The notes: generated by a model from the sequence alone, not told the origin. 41,634 bases of DNA from Piscicoccus intestinalis NBRC 104926 (GCF_001515525.1 NZ_BCNQ01000029.1:1-41634), one strand, 5' to 3'; counted from the stretch's first letter, positions 1 to 8,979 are shown. Made by a program: numbers and translations.

Positions 1-183
1 GGCACCGCGCGCGTGCACCCCGGCGTCGGTGCGGCCGGCCACCGTCAGTCGCGGAGCCGGGTCGGCGCGCAGCACGCGCGCGAGCCCGGCCGTCAGCTCA
101 CCCTCGACGGTGCGCCGCCCCGGCTGCGCCGCCCATCCGCTGAACTCCGTGCCGTCGTAGGCGAAGTCGATCCGCAGTCGCAC
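1..183 (-). CDS. truA: tRNA pseudouridine synthase TruA, N-terminal part
   Basis: Only the first 61 codons lie in the window; the gene runs off the left edge. The translation opens [16 protein letters not shown] and contains GRTDAGVHA with the catalytic Asp at residue 53, the signature of TruA. TruA converts uridines 38-40 of the tRNA anticodon arm to pseudouridine. The GTG start at 183 lies 2 bases after the TAG stop of the exported hydrolase. In many actinobacteria truA directly follows rplQ; here the hydrolase gene separates them. Family assignment is firm; the exact start is inferred from the conserved N-terminus. Confidence 0.93.
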   Translation of the reverse strand, partial: MRLRIDFAYDGTEFSGWAAQPGRRTVEGELTAGLARVLRADPAPRLTVAGRTDAGVHARGA

Positions 184-185
184 CG

Positions 186-1439
186 CTACCAGACCGGGTA
201 CGGGCGGAACGGCGCGCCGGGTGCGCCGAACCACTCGGGGGCGCTGCCCGGCAGCCGCAGCGAGCCGGAGATGGCGCCGCGCGCGGAGCCCGTGCCCTCC
301 CCCGCCGGTCGGGAGGTCTCCGAGGTCTGCGAGGACTGCGATGTCTCAGATGTCTCAGATGTCTCGGAGGTCTCGGAGGCCGGCGGGTTCGCCGGCGCCG
401 CGCGGCGCAGCGGCTCGGTGAGGGCGTCGGGCGAGGAGGTCGGCACGGAGGCGTCGGCGTCGGACTCCACCTGGGTGCGGGCGGTCGGCGACAGGTCGTC
501 GATGCCGTCGTAGACGACGCGGGAGACCCGACCGAGCACGGCCGTGCCACCGGGCCACGAGCTGCGGTACGACAGCATGGCGATGGTGTAGTTGCGGCCC
601 TGCCCGGCGACGTGACCGATGCTGTTGATCCGCCAGCCGTACGGGCTCAGCGAGACCCACCCGTTCTTCAGCTGCACGGTGGCGGCGGCCGGCACCGCCC
701 CCACACCCCAGGCCTGCTCGGGCACGACATTGCTCATGAGGTCGAGCACGCGGCGGCGGTCGGCGGCATTCGGCACGGCCCGACCGTCGAGGATCGCGTC
801 CATGAGCTTGACCTGGTCGGCGGCCGAGGTGCTCGTGCGGCCCCACGACGGGGCGCTGCTCGTGTGCCGCATGCTGAGCCGGCCGGCGAGCCGGTCCAGG
901 GACCGTCGCCCGCCGGCCCGCGCCAGCAGCGTCGACGCGGGGTCGTTGTCGCTGACGGTGATCATCGCGCGCGCTCGGCGCCAGTCGTCGCTGGACAGGG
1001 CGCGTCCGGCCGAGCGGCGCTCGTGGATGAGCGCGACGAGAATCATCACCTTGACGATGCTGCCGGTGCTGTTGCGTAGCGAGGGGTTGTGGGTGACGAC
1101 CTGACCGGTCCGGCGGTCGTGCACGACGACGGAGACGGTCGAGGACCGCGGCCCCAGCGTCGCGGCGATCCGCGCGGCCAGTCGGCTGGCCGAGATCGCC
1201 TGCGGCGCGTCCCGGGTCTCGCGGCCGTCACGGGCCGCCCAATCGGCGGGGGCCACGACGACCGACGGGGCGGCATGCGCAGCGAGAGAGGGGCCGACCG
1301 CTGGGGCGGCAACAGCCTGGGCGGCGGCTGCCTCGGCCCTGCCGGTTTCCCCGGTCAGCTCGGCGAACCCGCCGAGGGTGGACAGGGCAACGGCGGCTGC
1401 GGTGATGCCCGCAACCTTACGAATTCCCAAAGGCCGCAC
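186..1439 (-). CDS. exported serine hydrolase, class A beta-lactamase-like
   Basis: This 417-residue protein has a basic, hydrophobic N-terminus (about residues 1-40) that looks like a signal peptide. An Ala-rich stretch follows, then a penicillin-binding fold with S127-I-V-K130 (SxxK), SDN at 163-165 and KNG at 258-260. These three motifs in this order match class A beta-lactamases and related serine hydrolases; the KNG in place of KTG suggests a relative rather than a proven resistance enzyme. The C-terminal 100 residues are a low-complexity tail with repeated SET triplets (355-376), then Pro/Gly-rich sequence. The GTG start is supported by AAGGAG 5 bases upstream. It sits alone between the rplQ terminator and truA, probably with its own promoter. 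Substrate unknown: peptidoglycan or a beta-lactam. Confidence 0.85.
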   Translation of the reverse strand: MRPLGIRKVAGITAAAVALSTLGGFAELTGETGRAEAAAAQAVAAPAVGPSLAAHAAPSVVVAPADWAARDGRETRDAPQAISASRLAARIAATLGPRSSTVSVVVHDRRTGQVVTHNPSLRNSTGSIVKVMILVALIHERRSAGRALSSDDWRRARAMITVSDNDPASTLLARAGGRRSLDRLAGRLSMRHTSSAPSWGRTSTSAADQVKLMDAILDGRAVPNAADRRRVLDLMSNVVPEQAWGVGAVPAAATVQLKNGWVSLSPYGWRINSIGHVAGQGRNYTIAMLSYRSSWPGGTAVLGRVSRVVYDGIDDLSPTARTQVESDADASVPTSSPDALTEPLRRAAPANPPASETSETSETSETSQSSQTSETSRPAGEGTGSARGAISGSLRLPGSAPEWFGAPGAPFRPYPVW

Positions 1440-1565
1440 GTGAGCTCCTTAGGTTCACCGTCGCGCCGCGGCGGTGGTCGTGTCGGGGGAGGTGTGCCCG
1501 GACCCCCCGGTGGACACGTCACCAGGCTACTGTGCCCATCGGCCGCGAACGCGCACCGCAAAGCC

Positions 1566-1602
1566 GAATGCCGCCGGGTCCCATCGGGATCCGGCGGCAT
1601 TC
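1566..1602 (-). terminator. terminator hairpin after rplQ
   Basis: A perfect 12-bp stem (1566-1577 with 1591-1602) continues inward through a wobble pair and four more pairs to a 3-base loop (ATC). It starts 20 bases downstream of the rplQ stop and precedes the separately transcribed hydrolase. There is no clear T run, as is common in GC-rich actinobacteria. Confidence 0.75.
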
Positions 1603-1621
1603 TGGCGACTACGGCGATGCG

Positions 1622-2305
1622 TCAGGCGTCGGACTTTCCGCCCGCGGAGCCCGTCTCGTCGACGTCGCTCGTGGGGTCGTCGGCCTGCGAGGCGCCCTCG
1701 CCGGTCGTCTCGGCCTGGGCGTCCACATCGGAGTCGGCCGGAGCCGAGGTCTCCTCGACGTCGCTGGTCGGCGCCTCGGCCTGCGTGGCGCCGCCGGTCG
1801 TCTCGTCGGTCTCGGGCTCCGGCGTGTCGCTCGCCGTGGCCGCCGTGGCCGCCGTGGCCGCAGTGGCCCCAGTGGCCGGAGCCGGGGTGGCGGCGGCGCG
1901 CTTGGTGGCGGCCTGCGCCTCCTTGACGGTGGCCTGCTTGGCCGAGTAGGGCTCGCGGACGAGCTCGATGACGGCCATCGGCGCGTTGTCACCCTTGCGC
2001 GGGGCGATCTTCGTGATGCGGGTGTAGCCGCCGGGACGCTCCGCGACGTCGGGAGCGATCTCGGTGAACAGCCGGTGCACGACGCTCTTGTCGCGGATCA
2101 TCGTCATGACCCGGCGACGGGCGTGCAGGTCGCCGCGCTTGGCGAAGGTGATGAGCCGCTCGGCGTAGGGGCGCAGGCGCTTGGCCTTGGCCTCCGTCGT
2201 CGTGATGCGGTCGTGCTCGAACAGCGACGTGGCCAGGTTGGCGAGGATGAGCCGCTGGTGCGCCGGGCCACCGCCGAGTCGAGGTCCCTTGGTGGGGGTG
2301 GGCAT
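1622..2305 (-). CDS. rplQ: 50S ribosomal protein L17, with long C-terminal extension
   Basis: The first ~125 residues are typical bL17, starting [18 protein letters not shown] and ending at the conserved VIELV segment. L17 lies near the peptide exit tunnel of the large subunit. The protein is 227 residues; the E. coli form is about 127. The extra ~100 residues are an Ala/Thr stretch with AAT repeats, then a strongly acidic tail rich in Asp, Glu, Ser and Thr with two related TSDV(E/D)ET units. It is the last gene of the alpha operon, 76 bases after rpoA, with an AGGAGA ribosome site. Confidence 0.97.
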   Translation of the reverse strand: MPTPTKGPRLGGGPAHQRLILANLATSLFEHDRITTTEAKAKRLRPYAERLITFAKRGDLHARRRVMTMIRDKSVVHRLFTEIAPDVAERPGGYTRITKIAPRKGDNAPMAVIELVREPYSAKQATVKEAQAATKRAAATPAPATGATAATAATAATASDTPEPETDETTGGATQAEAPTSDVEETSAPADSDVDAQAETTGEGASQADDPTSDVDETGSAGGKSDA

Positions 2306-2324
2306 TGGTTTCTCCTAGAAGTCG

Positions 2325-2383
2325 GACCGATCCGGCGTCGCGCCAGGTCGTCGGCGCGGGCGGTTCAGTCGGCCGGATCGGTC
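2325..2383 (-). promoter_or_regulatory. nested hairpin in the rpoA-rplQ spacer
   Basis: A perfect 12-bp stem pairs 2325-2336 with 2372-2383 and encloses a second 6-bp hairpin (2339-2344 with 2353-2358). The outer arm reaches into the rpoA stop codon (2382-2384), and the structure ends about 20 bases before the rplQ start. It could be an attenuator, an RNA-processing site or a translational control element; the sequence does not decide. Confidence 0.5.
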
Positions 2384-3398
2384 AGTACTGCTCGTCCTCG
2401 GCGAAGGCCGAGTCGTCGTCATCGTCGTAGCGCTCGGCCATCGCGCTCGGGTCGAACCCGGGCGGGCTGTCCTTCAGCTGCAGGCCCATGCCGACGAGCT
2501 TGGCCTTGACCTCGTCGATCGACTTGGCGCCGAAGTTGCGGATGTCGAGCAGGTCGGCCTCGCTGCGCCCGACGAGCTCACCCACGGTGTGGATGCCCTC
2601 GCGCTTGAGGCAGTTGTAGGAGCGCACGGTGAGGTCGAGCTCCTCGATCGGCAGCGCCAGGTCGGCCGCGAGCGCCGCGTCGGTCGGCGACGGGCCCATG
2701 TCGATGCCCTCGGCCTCGACGTTGAGCTCGCGGGCCAGCCCGAACAGCTCGACGAGCGTCTTGCCGGCGGAGGCCAGCGCGTCGCGCGGGGCGATCGCGT
2801 TCTTGGTCTCCACGTCGACGACGAGCTTGTCGAAGTCGGTGCGGGTCTCGACGCGGGTGGCCTCGACCTTGTAGGTGACGGCCAGCACCGGCGAGTAGAT
2901 CGAGTCGACCGGGATGCGGCCGATCTCGGCGTCGGCCGACTTGTTCTGCTGCGCCGAGACGTAGCCGCGACCGCGCTCGACGGTCAGCTCCATCTCGATC
3001 TTGCCCTTGTCGTTCAAGGTCGCGATGTGCAGGTCGGGGTTGTGCACCTCGACACCGGCCGGCGGCGCGATGTCGGCGGCGGTGACGACGCCCGGACCCT
3101 GCTTGCGCAGGTACATGACGACCGGCTCGTCGTGCTCGGAGGAGACGACCAGGCCCTTGATGTTGAGGATGAGCTCGGTGACGTCTTCCTTGACCCCGGA
3201 GATCGTCGAGAACTCGTGCAGCACGCCGTCGATGCGGATGCTGGTCACGGCCGCGCCGGGGATGCTCGACAGGAGCGTGCGGCGCAGGGAGTTGCCGAGC
3301 GTGTAGCCGAAGCCCGGCTCGAGCGGCTCGATGACGAACCGGGAGCGCGAGCCGGAGAGCACGTCCTCGGAGAGGACGGGACGCTGTGCGATGAGCAC
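2382..3398 (-). CDS. rpoA: DNA-directed RNA polymerase subunit alpha
   Basis: The 338-residue product begins [13 protein letters not shown] and has the alpha N-terminal dimerisation domain ([20 protein letters not shown] near residue 30). A flexible linker leads to the C-terminal domain (roughly 245-315, with [10 protein letters not shown] and [10 protein letters not shown]), which contacts UP-element DNA and activators. The tail is acidic with a run of Asp. The GTG start at 3398 has a GGAAGGA ribosome site. It lies between rpsD and rplQ, as in the standard alpha operon. Confidence 0.98.
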   Translation of the reverse strand: MLIAQRPVLSEDVLSGSRSRFVIEPLEPGFGYTLGNSLRRTLLSSIPGAAVTSIRIDGVLHEFSTISGVKEDVTELILNIKGLVVSSEHDEPVVMYLRKQGPGVVTAADIAPPAGVEVHNPDLHIATLNDKGKIEMELTVERGRGYVSAQQNKSADAEIGRIPVDSIYSPVLAVTYKVEATRVETRTDFDKLVVDVETKNAIAPRDALASAGKTLVELFGLARELNVEAEGIDMGPSPTDAALAADLALPIEELDLTVRSYNCLKREGIHTVGELVGRSEADLLDIRNFGAKSIDEVKAKLVGMGLQLKDSPPGFDPSAMAERYDDDDDSAFAEDEQY

Positions 3399-3503
3399 GG
3401 TGATTCCTTCCTACGGGCAACCGCTATATGAAGCCCGCATGAGCGCCGGTCTTCCACCGGCCGGCGTCCGCGGCTCTGTCCCCGACGGACGCTTGCCGCC
3501 GAC

Positions 3504-3575
3504 GCGGCCCCGGTGTGCTCCGGGGCCGCCCCGACGGCGGTGCAAGGAGGCGGGGCGGCGCACCACCCCGCCTCC
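3504..3575 (-). promoter_or_regulatory. two tandem GC-rich hairpins between rpsD and rpoA
   Basis: The 183-base rpsD-rpoA spacer contains two perfect 10-bp stems: 3546-3555 with 3566-3575 just after the rpsD stop, and 3504-3513 with 3520-3529 (6-base loop). Neither has a T run. They may cause partial termination or protect or process the mRNA ahead of rpoA. A smaller 6-bp stem lies at 3445-3461. I see no convincing -35/-10 pair for rpoA here. Confidence 0.45.
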
Positions 3576-3581
3576 CATGTA

Positions 3582-4190
3582 TCAGTTCTTGGAGTAGAGC
3601 TCCACGATCAGCTGCTCGGTGAGCACCGTGTCGATCTGCTCACGCACCGGAAGCTGGTGGATGAGGATCTGCAGCGTGCCGGGCACGACCTTCATCCACG
3701 CCGGCACCGGGCGGTCGCCGTACGTCTGGCGGGCCAGCTCGAACGGGAACGCCTCGCGCGACTTGGGGCGGATGTCGATGATGTCGTACTGGCTGACGCG
3801 GTAGCTCGGCACGTCGACGCGCTTGCCGTTGACCAGGAAGTGCCCGTGGGACACCAGCTGGCGGGCGGCGCGGCGGGTGCGGGCCAGGCCGGCGCGGTAG
3901 ACGACGTTGTCGAGGCGCGACTCGAGGATCTGCAGGAGCACCTCACCGGTCTTGCCGGAGCGGCGCACCGCCTCCTCGTAGTAGCCGCGGAACTGCTTCT
4001 CCATGACGCCGTAGGTGAAGCGGGCCTTCTGCTTCTCCTGCAGCTGGTGCAGGTACTCCTTCTCCTGGATGCGGCCGCGGCCGTGCTGTCCGGGCGGGAA
4101 GGGGCGGTTCTCGAAGTTCTTGTCGCCGCCGACGAGGTCGGTCTTCAGGCGCCGCGACTTCTTGGTGATGGGGCCGGTGTAACGAGCCAT
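3582..4190 (-). CDS. rpsD: 30S ribosomal protein S4
   Basis: The product (202 residues) opens MARYTGPITKKSRRLKTDL and carries the S4 RNA-binding domain (about residues 92-155, with SRLDNVVYRAG and GHFLVNGKRVD). S4 binds 16S rRNA early in 30S assembly. The protein has no cysteine at all, so it is the zinc-independent form without the N-terminal zinc knuckle some bacteria use. It follows rpsK after 34 bases. Confidence 0.98.
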   Translation of the reverse strand: MARYTGPITKKSRRLKTDLVGGDKNFENRPFPPGQHGRGRIQEKEYLHQLQEKQKARFTYGVMEKQFRGYYEEAVRRSGKTGEVLLQILESRLDNVVYRAGLARTRRAARQLVSHGHFLVNGKRVDVPSYRVSQYDIIDIRPKSREAFPFELARQTYGDRPVPAWMKVVPGTLQILIHQLPVREQIDTVLTEQLIVELYSKN

Positions 4191-4224
4191 TGCTTTCTAT
4201 CTCTCCCGTTTCGTCTCAGCGCGA

Positions 4225-4632
4225 TCAGACGCGGCGGCGCTTGGGCGGGCGGACACCGTTGTGCGGCGTGGGCGTGACGTCGCTGATCGCGCCGACCTCC
4301 AGGCCGGTGGCGGTCAGCGAACGGATCGCGGTCTCCCGGCCGGAGCCGGGACCCTTGACGAACACGTCGACCTTGCGCATGCCGTGCTCCATGGCGCGGC
4401 GGGCGGCGGCCTCGGCGGCCATCTGCGCGGCGAACGGGGTGGACTTGCGCGAGCCCTTGAAGCCGACCTGGCCGGCGCTGGCCCACGAGATCACGGCCCC
4501 GGTGGGGTCGGTGATCGAGACGATCGTGTTGTTGAACGTGCTCTTGATGTGAGCGTGCCCGTGGGCGACGTTCTTCTTCTCCTTGCGGCGCACCTTCTTG
4601 GCGCCCGAAGCCTGACGGCTCTTGGGAGGCAT
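4225..4632 (-). CDS. rpsK: 30S ribosomal protein S11
   Basis: The 135-residue product has the S11 core, [19 protein letters not shown] followed by [22 protein letters not shown], and the basic end [14 protein letters not shown]11 lines the 30S platform near the Shine-Dalgarno helix. It lies downstream of rpsM after a 115-base spacer holding a 7-bp hairpin (4694-4700 with 4705-4711). Confidence 0.98.
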   Translation of the reverse strand: MPPKSRQASGAKKVRRKEKKNVAHGHAHIKSTFNNTIVSITDPTGAVISWASAGQVGFKGSRKSTPFAAQMAAEAAARRAMEHGMRKVDVFVKGPGSGRETAIRSLTATGLEVGAISDVTPTPHNGVRPPKRRRV

Positions 4633-4747
4633 GAACCCTTCTTCCTACATCTACGAAGCTGTGTCGTTGGCCGCCGCTGGGGGCGACCGGCGTCGGCTGC
4701 GTGGGCAGCCGGAGCGTGCGCGAGCCGCTGTGACGCGGCACCGGGAC

Positions 4748-5125
4748 TTACTTGCCGGCCTTCTTCTTGCCGGCGACGGTGCGCTTGGGGCCCTTGCGGG
4801 TGCGCGCGTTGGTCTTGGTGCGCTGGCCGCGCACGGGCAGACCGCGGCGGTGGCGCAGACCCTGGTAGCTGCCGATCTCGACCTTGCGGCGGATGTCGGC
4901 GGCCACCTCGCGGCGCAGGTCACCCTCGAGCTTGAAGTTCGCGTCGAGGTAGTCGCGCAGCTCGACGAGCTGCTGCTCGGTGAGGTCGCGCACGCGGGTC
5001 GAGTCCGCGATGCCGGTGGCCGTGACGGCCTCCTTGGCGCGGGTGCGGCCCACGCCGTAGATGTAGGTGAGTGCGATCTCCACGCGCTTCTCGCGCGGAA
5101 GGTCGACTCCGACAAGACGTGCCAT
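4748..5125 (-). CDS. rpsM: 30S ribosomal protein S13
   Basis: The translation [19 protein letters not shown] and the helix-hairpin segment [12 protein letters not shown] identify S13, with the C-terminal [20 protein letters not shown] that reaches the P-site tRNA and ends in a Lys-rich tail. Length (125 residues) is usual. S13 sits in the 30S head and forms bridges to the 50S subunit. Confidence 0.98.
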   Translation of the reverse strand: MARLVGVDLPREKRVEIALTYIYGVGRTRAKEAVTATGIADSTRVRDLTEQQLVELRDYLDANFKLEGDLRREVAADIRRKVEIGSYQGLRHRRGLPVRGQRTKTNARTRKGPKRTVAGKKKAGK

Positions 5126-5218
5126 CTTGTGTTGGTCTCCTGTGACTATGCGGAGGTCTGGAGCAGCACCGTTCCGGGAGCCGGTGTGGGCGCCGTGGGC
5201 GCTGTGTCACCGTCCGGT

Positions 5219-5238
5219 CCTCGGCCTCCGTGCCGAGG
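5219..5238 (-). promoter_or_regulatory. hairpin in the rpmJ-rpsM spacer
   Basis: A perfect 7-bp stem (5219-5225 with 5232-5238) is flanked by a second complementary pair, GTCACC at 5206-5211 and GGTGAC at 5238-5243. It occupies the 208-base spacer between rpmJ and rpsM. Function is unknown; a processing or attenuation role would fit the position. Confidence 0.4.
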
Positions 5239-5333
5239 GTGACGTCCGGGCTGGTGCCCGGGGCCGGGTTGCTGCTGTAGTGCGGTAATGCTGTGCGTCG
5301 ATCGAAGCTCGACGAGTCGTGCCTGGTGTTCGC

Positions 5334-5447
5334 TCAGCCCTGGCGCTGCTTGTGGCGCAGGTTCTCGCAGATCACCATGACCCGGCCGTTGCGGCGGATC
5401 ACCTTGCACTTGTCGCAGATCTTCTTGACGCTCGGCTGAACCTTCAT
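5334..5447 (-). CDS. rpmJ: 50S ribosomal protein L36
   Basis: This tiny gene encodes 37 residues starting [19 protein letters not shown] and ending HKQRQG. Cys11, Cys14, Cys27 and His32 form the zinc site, so this is the zinc-containing L36 that becomes limiting under zinc starvation in many bacteria. It follows infA after 93 bases; that gap contains a 7-bp hairpin (5508-5514 with 5519-5525). The ATG at 5447 is the only sensible start. Confidence 0.97.
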   Translation of the reverse strand: MKVQPSVKKICDKCKVIRRNGRVMVICENLRHKQRQG

Positions 5448-5540
5448 CTGCCTGCCGTCTTCGGATCAGCTTCATGACCGCGCTGGGGCGACATGAAGAC
5501 GCGGAGACGCCGACGGGTGTCGGCGCCGGTGGTCAGTACG

Positions 5541-5762
5541 TCAGCGGTAGCGGAAGACGATGCGGCCGCGGGAGAGGTCGTACGGGCTGAGCTCCACGAC
5601 GACCCGGTCCTCGGGAAGGATCCGGATGTAGTGCTGACGCATCTTGCCCGAAATGTGAGCGAGAACCTTGTGACCGTTGCTCAGCTCGACCCGGAACGTC
5701 GCGTTCGGGAGAGCCTCGACGATCGTGCCCTCGACCTCGATGACACCGTCCTTCTTAGCCAT
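5541..5762 (-). CDS. infA: translation initiation factor IF-1
   Basis: The protein [12 protein letters not shown]...GRIVFRYR (73 residues) is a single OB-fold IF1 that binds the 30S A site during initiation. The ATG at 5762 gives the family N-terminus; an in-frame GTG three codons upstream (5771) falls inside the GGAGG ribosome site and is unlikely. The GGAGG is unusually close to the ATG, 2 bases away. It heads the infA-rpmJ-rpsM-rpsK-rpsD-rpoA-rplQ set. Confidence 0.97.
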   Translation of the reverse strand: MAKKDGVIEVEGTIVEALPNATFRVELSNGHKVLAHISGKMRQHYIRILPEDRVVVELSPYDLSRGRIVFRYR

Positions 5763-5931
5763 ATCCTCCACAACCCATGCAGCGTCACCGACCGCGAGCG
5801 GCCGCGTGACAGGGGATGACCCGGGCCTGAGCCCGGCTGACCGCCCCCGGACAACACTGCTGCCGCGAGCCCCAGGCGCGCGGCAGTATGAGTCTTCGGG
5901 AGCCGACTCACCAGTCTAGTCGCTCGCCCAG

Positions 5932-5958
5932 CTGAGGCGAAATCGTCGCTCGCCTCAG
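5932..5958. repeat. short inverted repeat upstream of infA
   Basis: A perfect 9-bp inverted repeat (5932-5940 with 5950-5958) lies in the 304-base map-infA gap, overlapping a direct repeat GTCGCTCGCC at 5919-5928 and 5945-5954. Some 40 bases further towards infA is a weak -10-like CATACT (minus strand, 5885-5890) without a good -35. The gap must contain the infA promoter if the long palindrome behind map stops transcription, but I cannot place it with confidence. Confidence 0.35.
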
Positions 5959-5980
5959 GTCCGAACGCCCGCCCCAACGC

Positions 5981-6056
5981 CCGTGAAAACTGCGTGTCAG
6001 TGGTGAGGACTGCAGTCCGTGCTGCAGTTCCGACCACTGACACGCAGTTCTCACGG
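5981..6056. repeat. 76-base near-perfect palindrome behind map
   Basis: The arms 5981-6004 and 6033-6056 are 24 bases each and complementary at 23 positions. Between them a second stem forms: GGACTGCAG (6007-6015) with CTGCAG-T-TCC (6022-6031). The whole folds into one long hairpin starting 10 bases after the map stop codon. It could act as a terminator for secY-adk-map, but its length, its PstI-type CTGCAG core and the clean arms look more like a dispersed intergenic palindrome (REP-type) or a small non-autonomous element. No T run follows it on either strand. Confidence 0.85.
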
Positions 6057-6066
6057 AAGGGGGAGG

Positions 6067-6921
6067 CTAGTCGAGGTCGAGGTGGCGGACGTTGCGCGCG
6101 GCGAGCTGCGCGGCTCCCCCGTCGAAGGCGGTGAGCACGCACGTTCCGGAGTCGGTGACGGCGACGCTGTGCTCCCAGTGCGCGGCCCGCATGCCGTCGT
6201 CGGTGACGACCGTCCACTCGTCGGCGAGCTCGTGGGTATGCGGGCTGCCGAGGGTGACCATCGGTTCGATGGCAACGACCGCGCCGCTGCGCACCCGCGG
6301 CCCGCGGCCGGTGCCGCCGACGTTGGGCACGCCCGGCTCCATGTGCATGGCGCGGCCGATGCCGTGGCCCTCGTACTCGGTGACGATGCCGTAGTCGGTC
6401 GGCCCGCCGGGCGCGGCCAGGCCGGAGCGCCGCAGGCTGCGCTCGACCGCCGTGCCGATGTCGCCGACGTAGCCGCCGACGCGGAAGGCCGCGATGCCGT
6501 CCCAGAGCGCGTCGCGGGTGGCCCGGCTCAGGCCGACGTCGCTGGGGTCCGCGGCCGCCTCTCCCCCGACGTGCAACGTCACCGCGGCGTCGCCGTGCCA
6601 CCCGTCGACGATCGCGCCGCAGTCGACGCTGACGAGATCACCCGCGCGCAACACCGCGCCGCCCGGGATGCCGTGCACGACGGCCTCGTTGACGCTCACG
6701 CACAGGGTGTGCCGATAGCCCGGCACCTCCGGGAACGAGGGGCGCGCGCCGGCGGCGAGGATCGTCTCGCGGGCGACCTCGTCGAGGTGCAGGGTCGTCA
6801 CCCCGGGCTGCGCGGCGGTCGACACCGCCTCCAGGGCCCGGGCGACGACGAGCCCCGCACGGCGCATCGTGCGCAGCTCGTGCGGGGCCTTCGTCTCGAG
6901 CCGCTCGCGGCGGCCGAACAT
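6067..6921 (-). CDS. map: methionine aminopeptidase, type I
   Basis: The 284-residue enzyme removes the initiator methionine from new proteins. The dinuclear metal ligands are recognisable: Asp in VDCGAIVDGW, Asp in HGDAAVT, His in YEGHGIGRAMH, Glu in AIEPM and Glu in WEHSVAV; the substrate-binding His lies in VVHGIPGG. The ATG at 6921 overlaps the adk TGA as TGATG, which fixes the start and implies coupled translation; a TTG one codon earlier is the only alternative. It is the last gene of the secY-adk-map group. Confidence 0.96.
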   Translation of the reverse strand: MFGRRERLETKAPHELRTMRRAGLVVARALEAVSTAAQPGVTTLHLDEVARETILAAGARPSFPEVPGYRHTLCVSVNEAVVHGIPGGAVLRAGDLVSVDCGAIVDGWHGDAAVTLHVGGEAAADPSDVGLSRATRDALWDGIAAFRVGGYVGDIGTAVERSLRRSGLAAPGGPTDYGIVTEYEGHGIGRAMHMEPGVPNVGGTGRGPRVRSGAVVAIEPMVTLGSPHTHELADEWTVVTDDGMRAAHWEHSVAVTDSGTCVLTAFDGGAAQLAARNVRHLDLD

Positions 6922-7493
6922 CAAGCGGTCGCCGCCGGCAGCGCCTGCTGGAGGCGGGTAAACACCTCGTCGACGTCGCCGGTGCCGTCGACCTTGCGCA
7001 GCAGCCCGCGCTCGTCGTACGTCTGCGACAGCGGCGACGTCTCCGTCGTGTACACCGCCATGCGCTCGCGGATCACCTCTTCGGTGTCGTCGGCGCGCCC
7101 CTCGATCGAGGCCCGCTTGAGCAGCCGCTGGACGACCTCCTCGGTCGGCACGTCGAGCTCGAGCACCGCGTCGAGGGCGTGCCCGGAGCCCGACAGCATC
7201 TCGTCCAGCGCCGCCACCTGAGCCAGTGTGCGCGGGTAGCCGTCGAGCAGGAACCCCTTTGTCGCGTCCTCCTGGGTGAGGCGGTCGGCGACGATCTCGT
7301 TGGTCACCTCGTCGGGCACGTACTGCCCGGCGGCGAGGATGCCCTGCACCTTCTTGCCGAGCTCGGTACCGCCCTTGATGTTGGCGCGGAAGATGTCGCC
7401 GGTCGAGATGGCGGGAACACCCAGGTGCTCGGCGATCCGAGCGGCCTGCGTGCCCTTACCCGCTCCGGGAGGGCCGAGGATGAGGAGGCGCAT
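6921..7493 (-). CDS. adk: adenylate kinase, short form
   Basis: The product begins [16 protein letters not shown] with the P-loop at residues 7-15, followed by the NMP-binding part ([10 protein letters not shown]) and DGYPRTLAQ. At 190 residues it lacks the long LID insertion and its zinc cysteines, the usual actinobacterial form. It catalyses ATP + AMP to 2 ADP. Its ATG at 7493 overlaps the secY stop (TGATG), and its own TGA overlaps the map start. Confidence 0.97.
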   Translation of the reverse strand: MRLLILGPPGAGKGTQAARIAEHLGVPAISTGDIFRANIKGGTELGKKVQGILAAGQYVPDEVTNEIVADRLTQEDATKGFLLDGYPRTLAQVAALDEMLSGSGHALDAVLELDVPTEEVVQRLLKRASIEGRADDTEEVIRERMAVYTTETSPLSQTYDERGLLRKVDGTGDVDEVFTRLQQALPAATA

Positions 7494-8806
7494 CAGCGGA
7501 GGAACCCTTCGTAGTGGTGCTGTTTCAGCTGGGACTCGATCTGTTTTACCGTCTCCAGACCCACACCCACAATGATGAGCAGCGACGTTCCGCCGAAGGG
7601 GAAGTTCTGGTTGGCCCCGACGAGCACCAGCGCGACGAGCGGGATGAGCGAGACGATCGCCAGATAGATGGCCCCCACCACCGTCACCCGGTTGAGCACG
7701 TATGACAGGTACTGCGCGGTGGGCCGCCCGGCCCGCACCCCGGGAATGAAGCCGCCGTACTTCTTCATGTTGTCCGAGACCTCCTGGGGGTTGAAGGAGA
7801 TCGAGACGTAGAAGAACGTGAAGAACAGGATCAGCGCGACATAGATCGCCATGTACCAGGGGCTGTCGCCGCGGATGAGATGGGATTGGATCCACAACAC
7901 CCAGGAGGGGGGATTCTGGTTGCCCTGGTAGAACTGCACGATCAACCCGGGAATGGCCAGCAGCGAGGCCGCGAAGATGATCGGGATGACGTTGGCCTGG
8001 TTGACCTTCAACGGGATGTACGTGGTGGTTCCGCCATACATGCGGCGCCCGACCATCCGCTTGGCGTACTGCACGGGAATGCGCCGCTGACACTGCTCGA
8101 CGAAGACCACGACCGCGATGATGGCCAGGCCCAGCAGGATGACGAGGATGAACGTGTCCCACCGGCCGTCCCGCTGCTTGATGGCCCACAGCGAGCTCGG
8201 GAAACCGGACGCGATCGACGTGAAGATCAACAGCGACATGCCGTTTCCGACGCCGCGAGCGGTGATCAGCTCACCCATCCACATGATGAGGCCGGTGCCG
8301 GCGGTCATCGTCAGCACCATGATCGCGACCGTGACGAAGCCGTCGTCGACGAGGATGCGTTCGCAGTTTCCGCCCGGGAACAGGGCGGCGGGGTTACGGG
8401 CGAACGTCACGAATGTCGACGACTGCAACACCGCCAGACCGATCGTCAGATAGCGGGTGTATTGCGTGAGTTTCGCCTGCCCGGTCTGCCCCTCCTGCTT
8501 GAGGGTCTCGAACCTGGGAATGACGACGGTCAGCAATTGCACGATGATGCTGGCCGTGATGTACGGCATAATGCCGAGCGCAAAGATCGACAGCTGCAGC
8601 AACGCTCCCCCGCTGAACAGGTTCGCCAATCCGAGCAGCTGATTGGCCTGCCCGGAGGCGGGCCGGCACTGCTGAACCTCGACGTAGCTGACGCCGGGGG
8701 TCGGAATGTGGGAGCCGAGTCGGAAGAGCGTCATGATGAAAATCGTGAACAGCAGCTTCTTGCGCAGCTCGGGCGTTTTGAATGCCCGTCCGAATGCGGT
8801 CAGCAC
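7493..8806 (-). CDS. secY: protein translocase subunit SecY
   Basis: SecY is the channel of the Sec translocon, spanning the membrane ten times. The 437-residue sequence begins [19 protein letters not shown], and the plug region and helix pairs typical of SecY follow; the cytosolic loop [13 protein letters not shown] is clear. The GTG at 8806 is chosen because AGGAGG lies 4 bases upstream and the N-terminus matches other actinobacterial SecY; an earlier in-frame start would add nine unconserved residues. A terminator separates it from rplO, so it probably has its own promoter in the 241-base gap, where I see no clear -35/-10 pair. Confidence 0.97.
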   Translation of the reverse strand: MLTAFGRAFKTPELRKKLLFTIFIMTLFRLGSHIPTPGVSYVEVQQCRPASGQANQLLGLANLFSGGALLQLSIFALGIMPYITASIIVQLLTVVIPRFETLKQEGQTGQAKLTQYTRYLTIGLAVLQSSTFVTFARNPAALFPGGNCERILVDDGFVTVAIMVLTMTAGTGLIMWMGELITARGVGNGMSLLIFTSIASGFPSSLWAIKQRDGRWDTFILVILLGLAIIAVVVFVEQCQRRIPVQYAKRMVGRRMYGGTTTYIPLKVNQANVIPIIFAASLLAIPGLIVQFYQGNQNPPSWVLWIQSHLIRGDSPWYMAIYVALILFFTFFYVSISFNPQEVSDNMKKYGGFIPGVRAGRPTAQYLSYVLNRVTVVGAIYLAIVSLIPLVALVLVGANQNFPFGGTSLLIIVGVGLETVKQIESQLKQHHYEGFLR

Positions 8807-8942
8807 AGATCCTCCTGATGCTCGCCGCACCACCGGTGAGCAGGGCCGACGACGTGATTTCGCGGACCGGCGCCCGTGCTGCGCGACCGGCCGTCCAGCG
8901 GTAGAGCGATGGATTCACTCTCAATGCCCCTGGAGAACGATA

Positions 8943-8979
8943 ACACCCCGGGCACCGGTTCCTCCGGTGCCCGGGGTGT
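8943..8979 (-). terminator. terminator hairpin between rplO and secY
   Basis: A perfect 16-bp stem (8943-8958 with 8964-8979) has a 5-base loop, followed in the transcription direction by TTATCG. It lies 68 bases after the rplO stop and divides the spc operon from secY-adk-map, at least partly. Confidence 0.8.

Noticed and set aside
1440-1565. A possible c-di-AMP (ydaO-type) riboswitch ahead of the cell-wall-type hydrolase
   Set aside because: Only short fragments such as GGTGAACC are present; the conserved core of the riboswitch cannot be recognised in the 126 bases.
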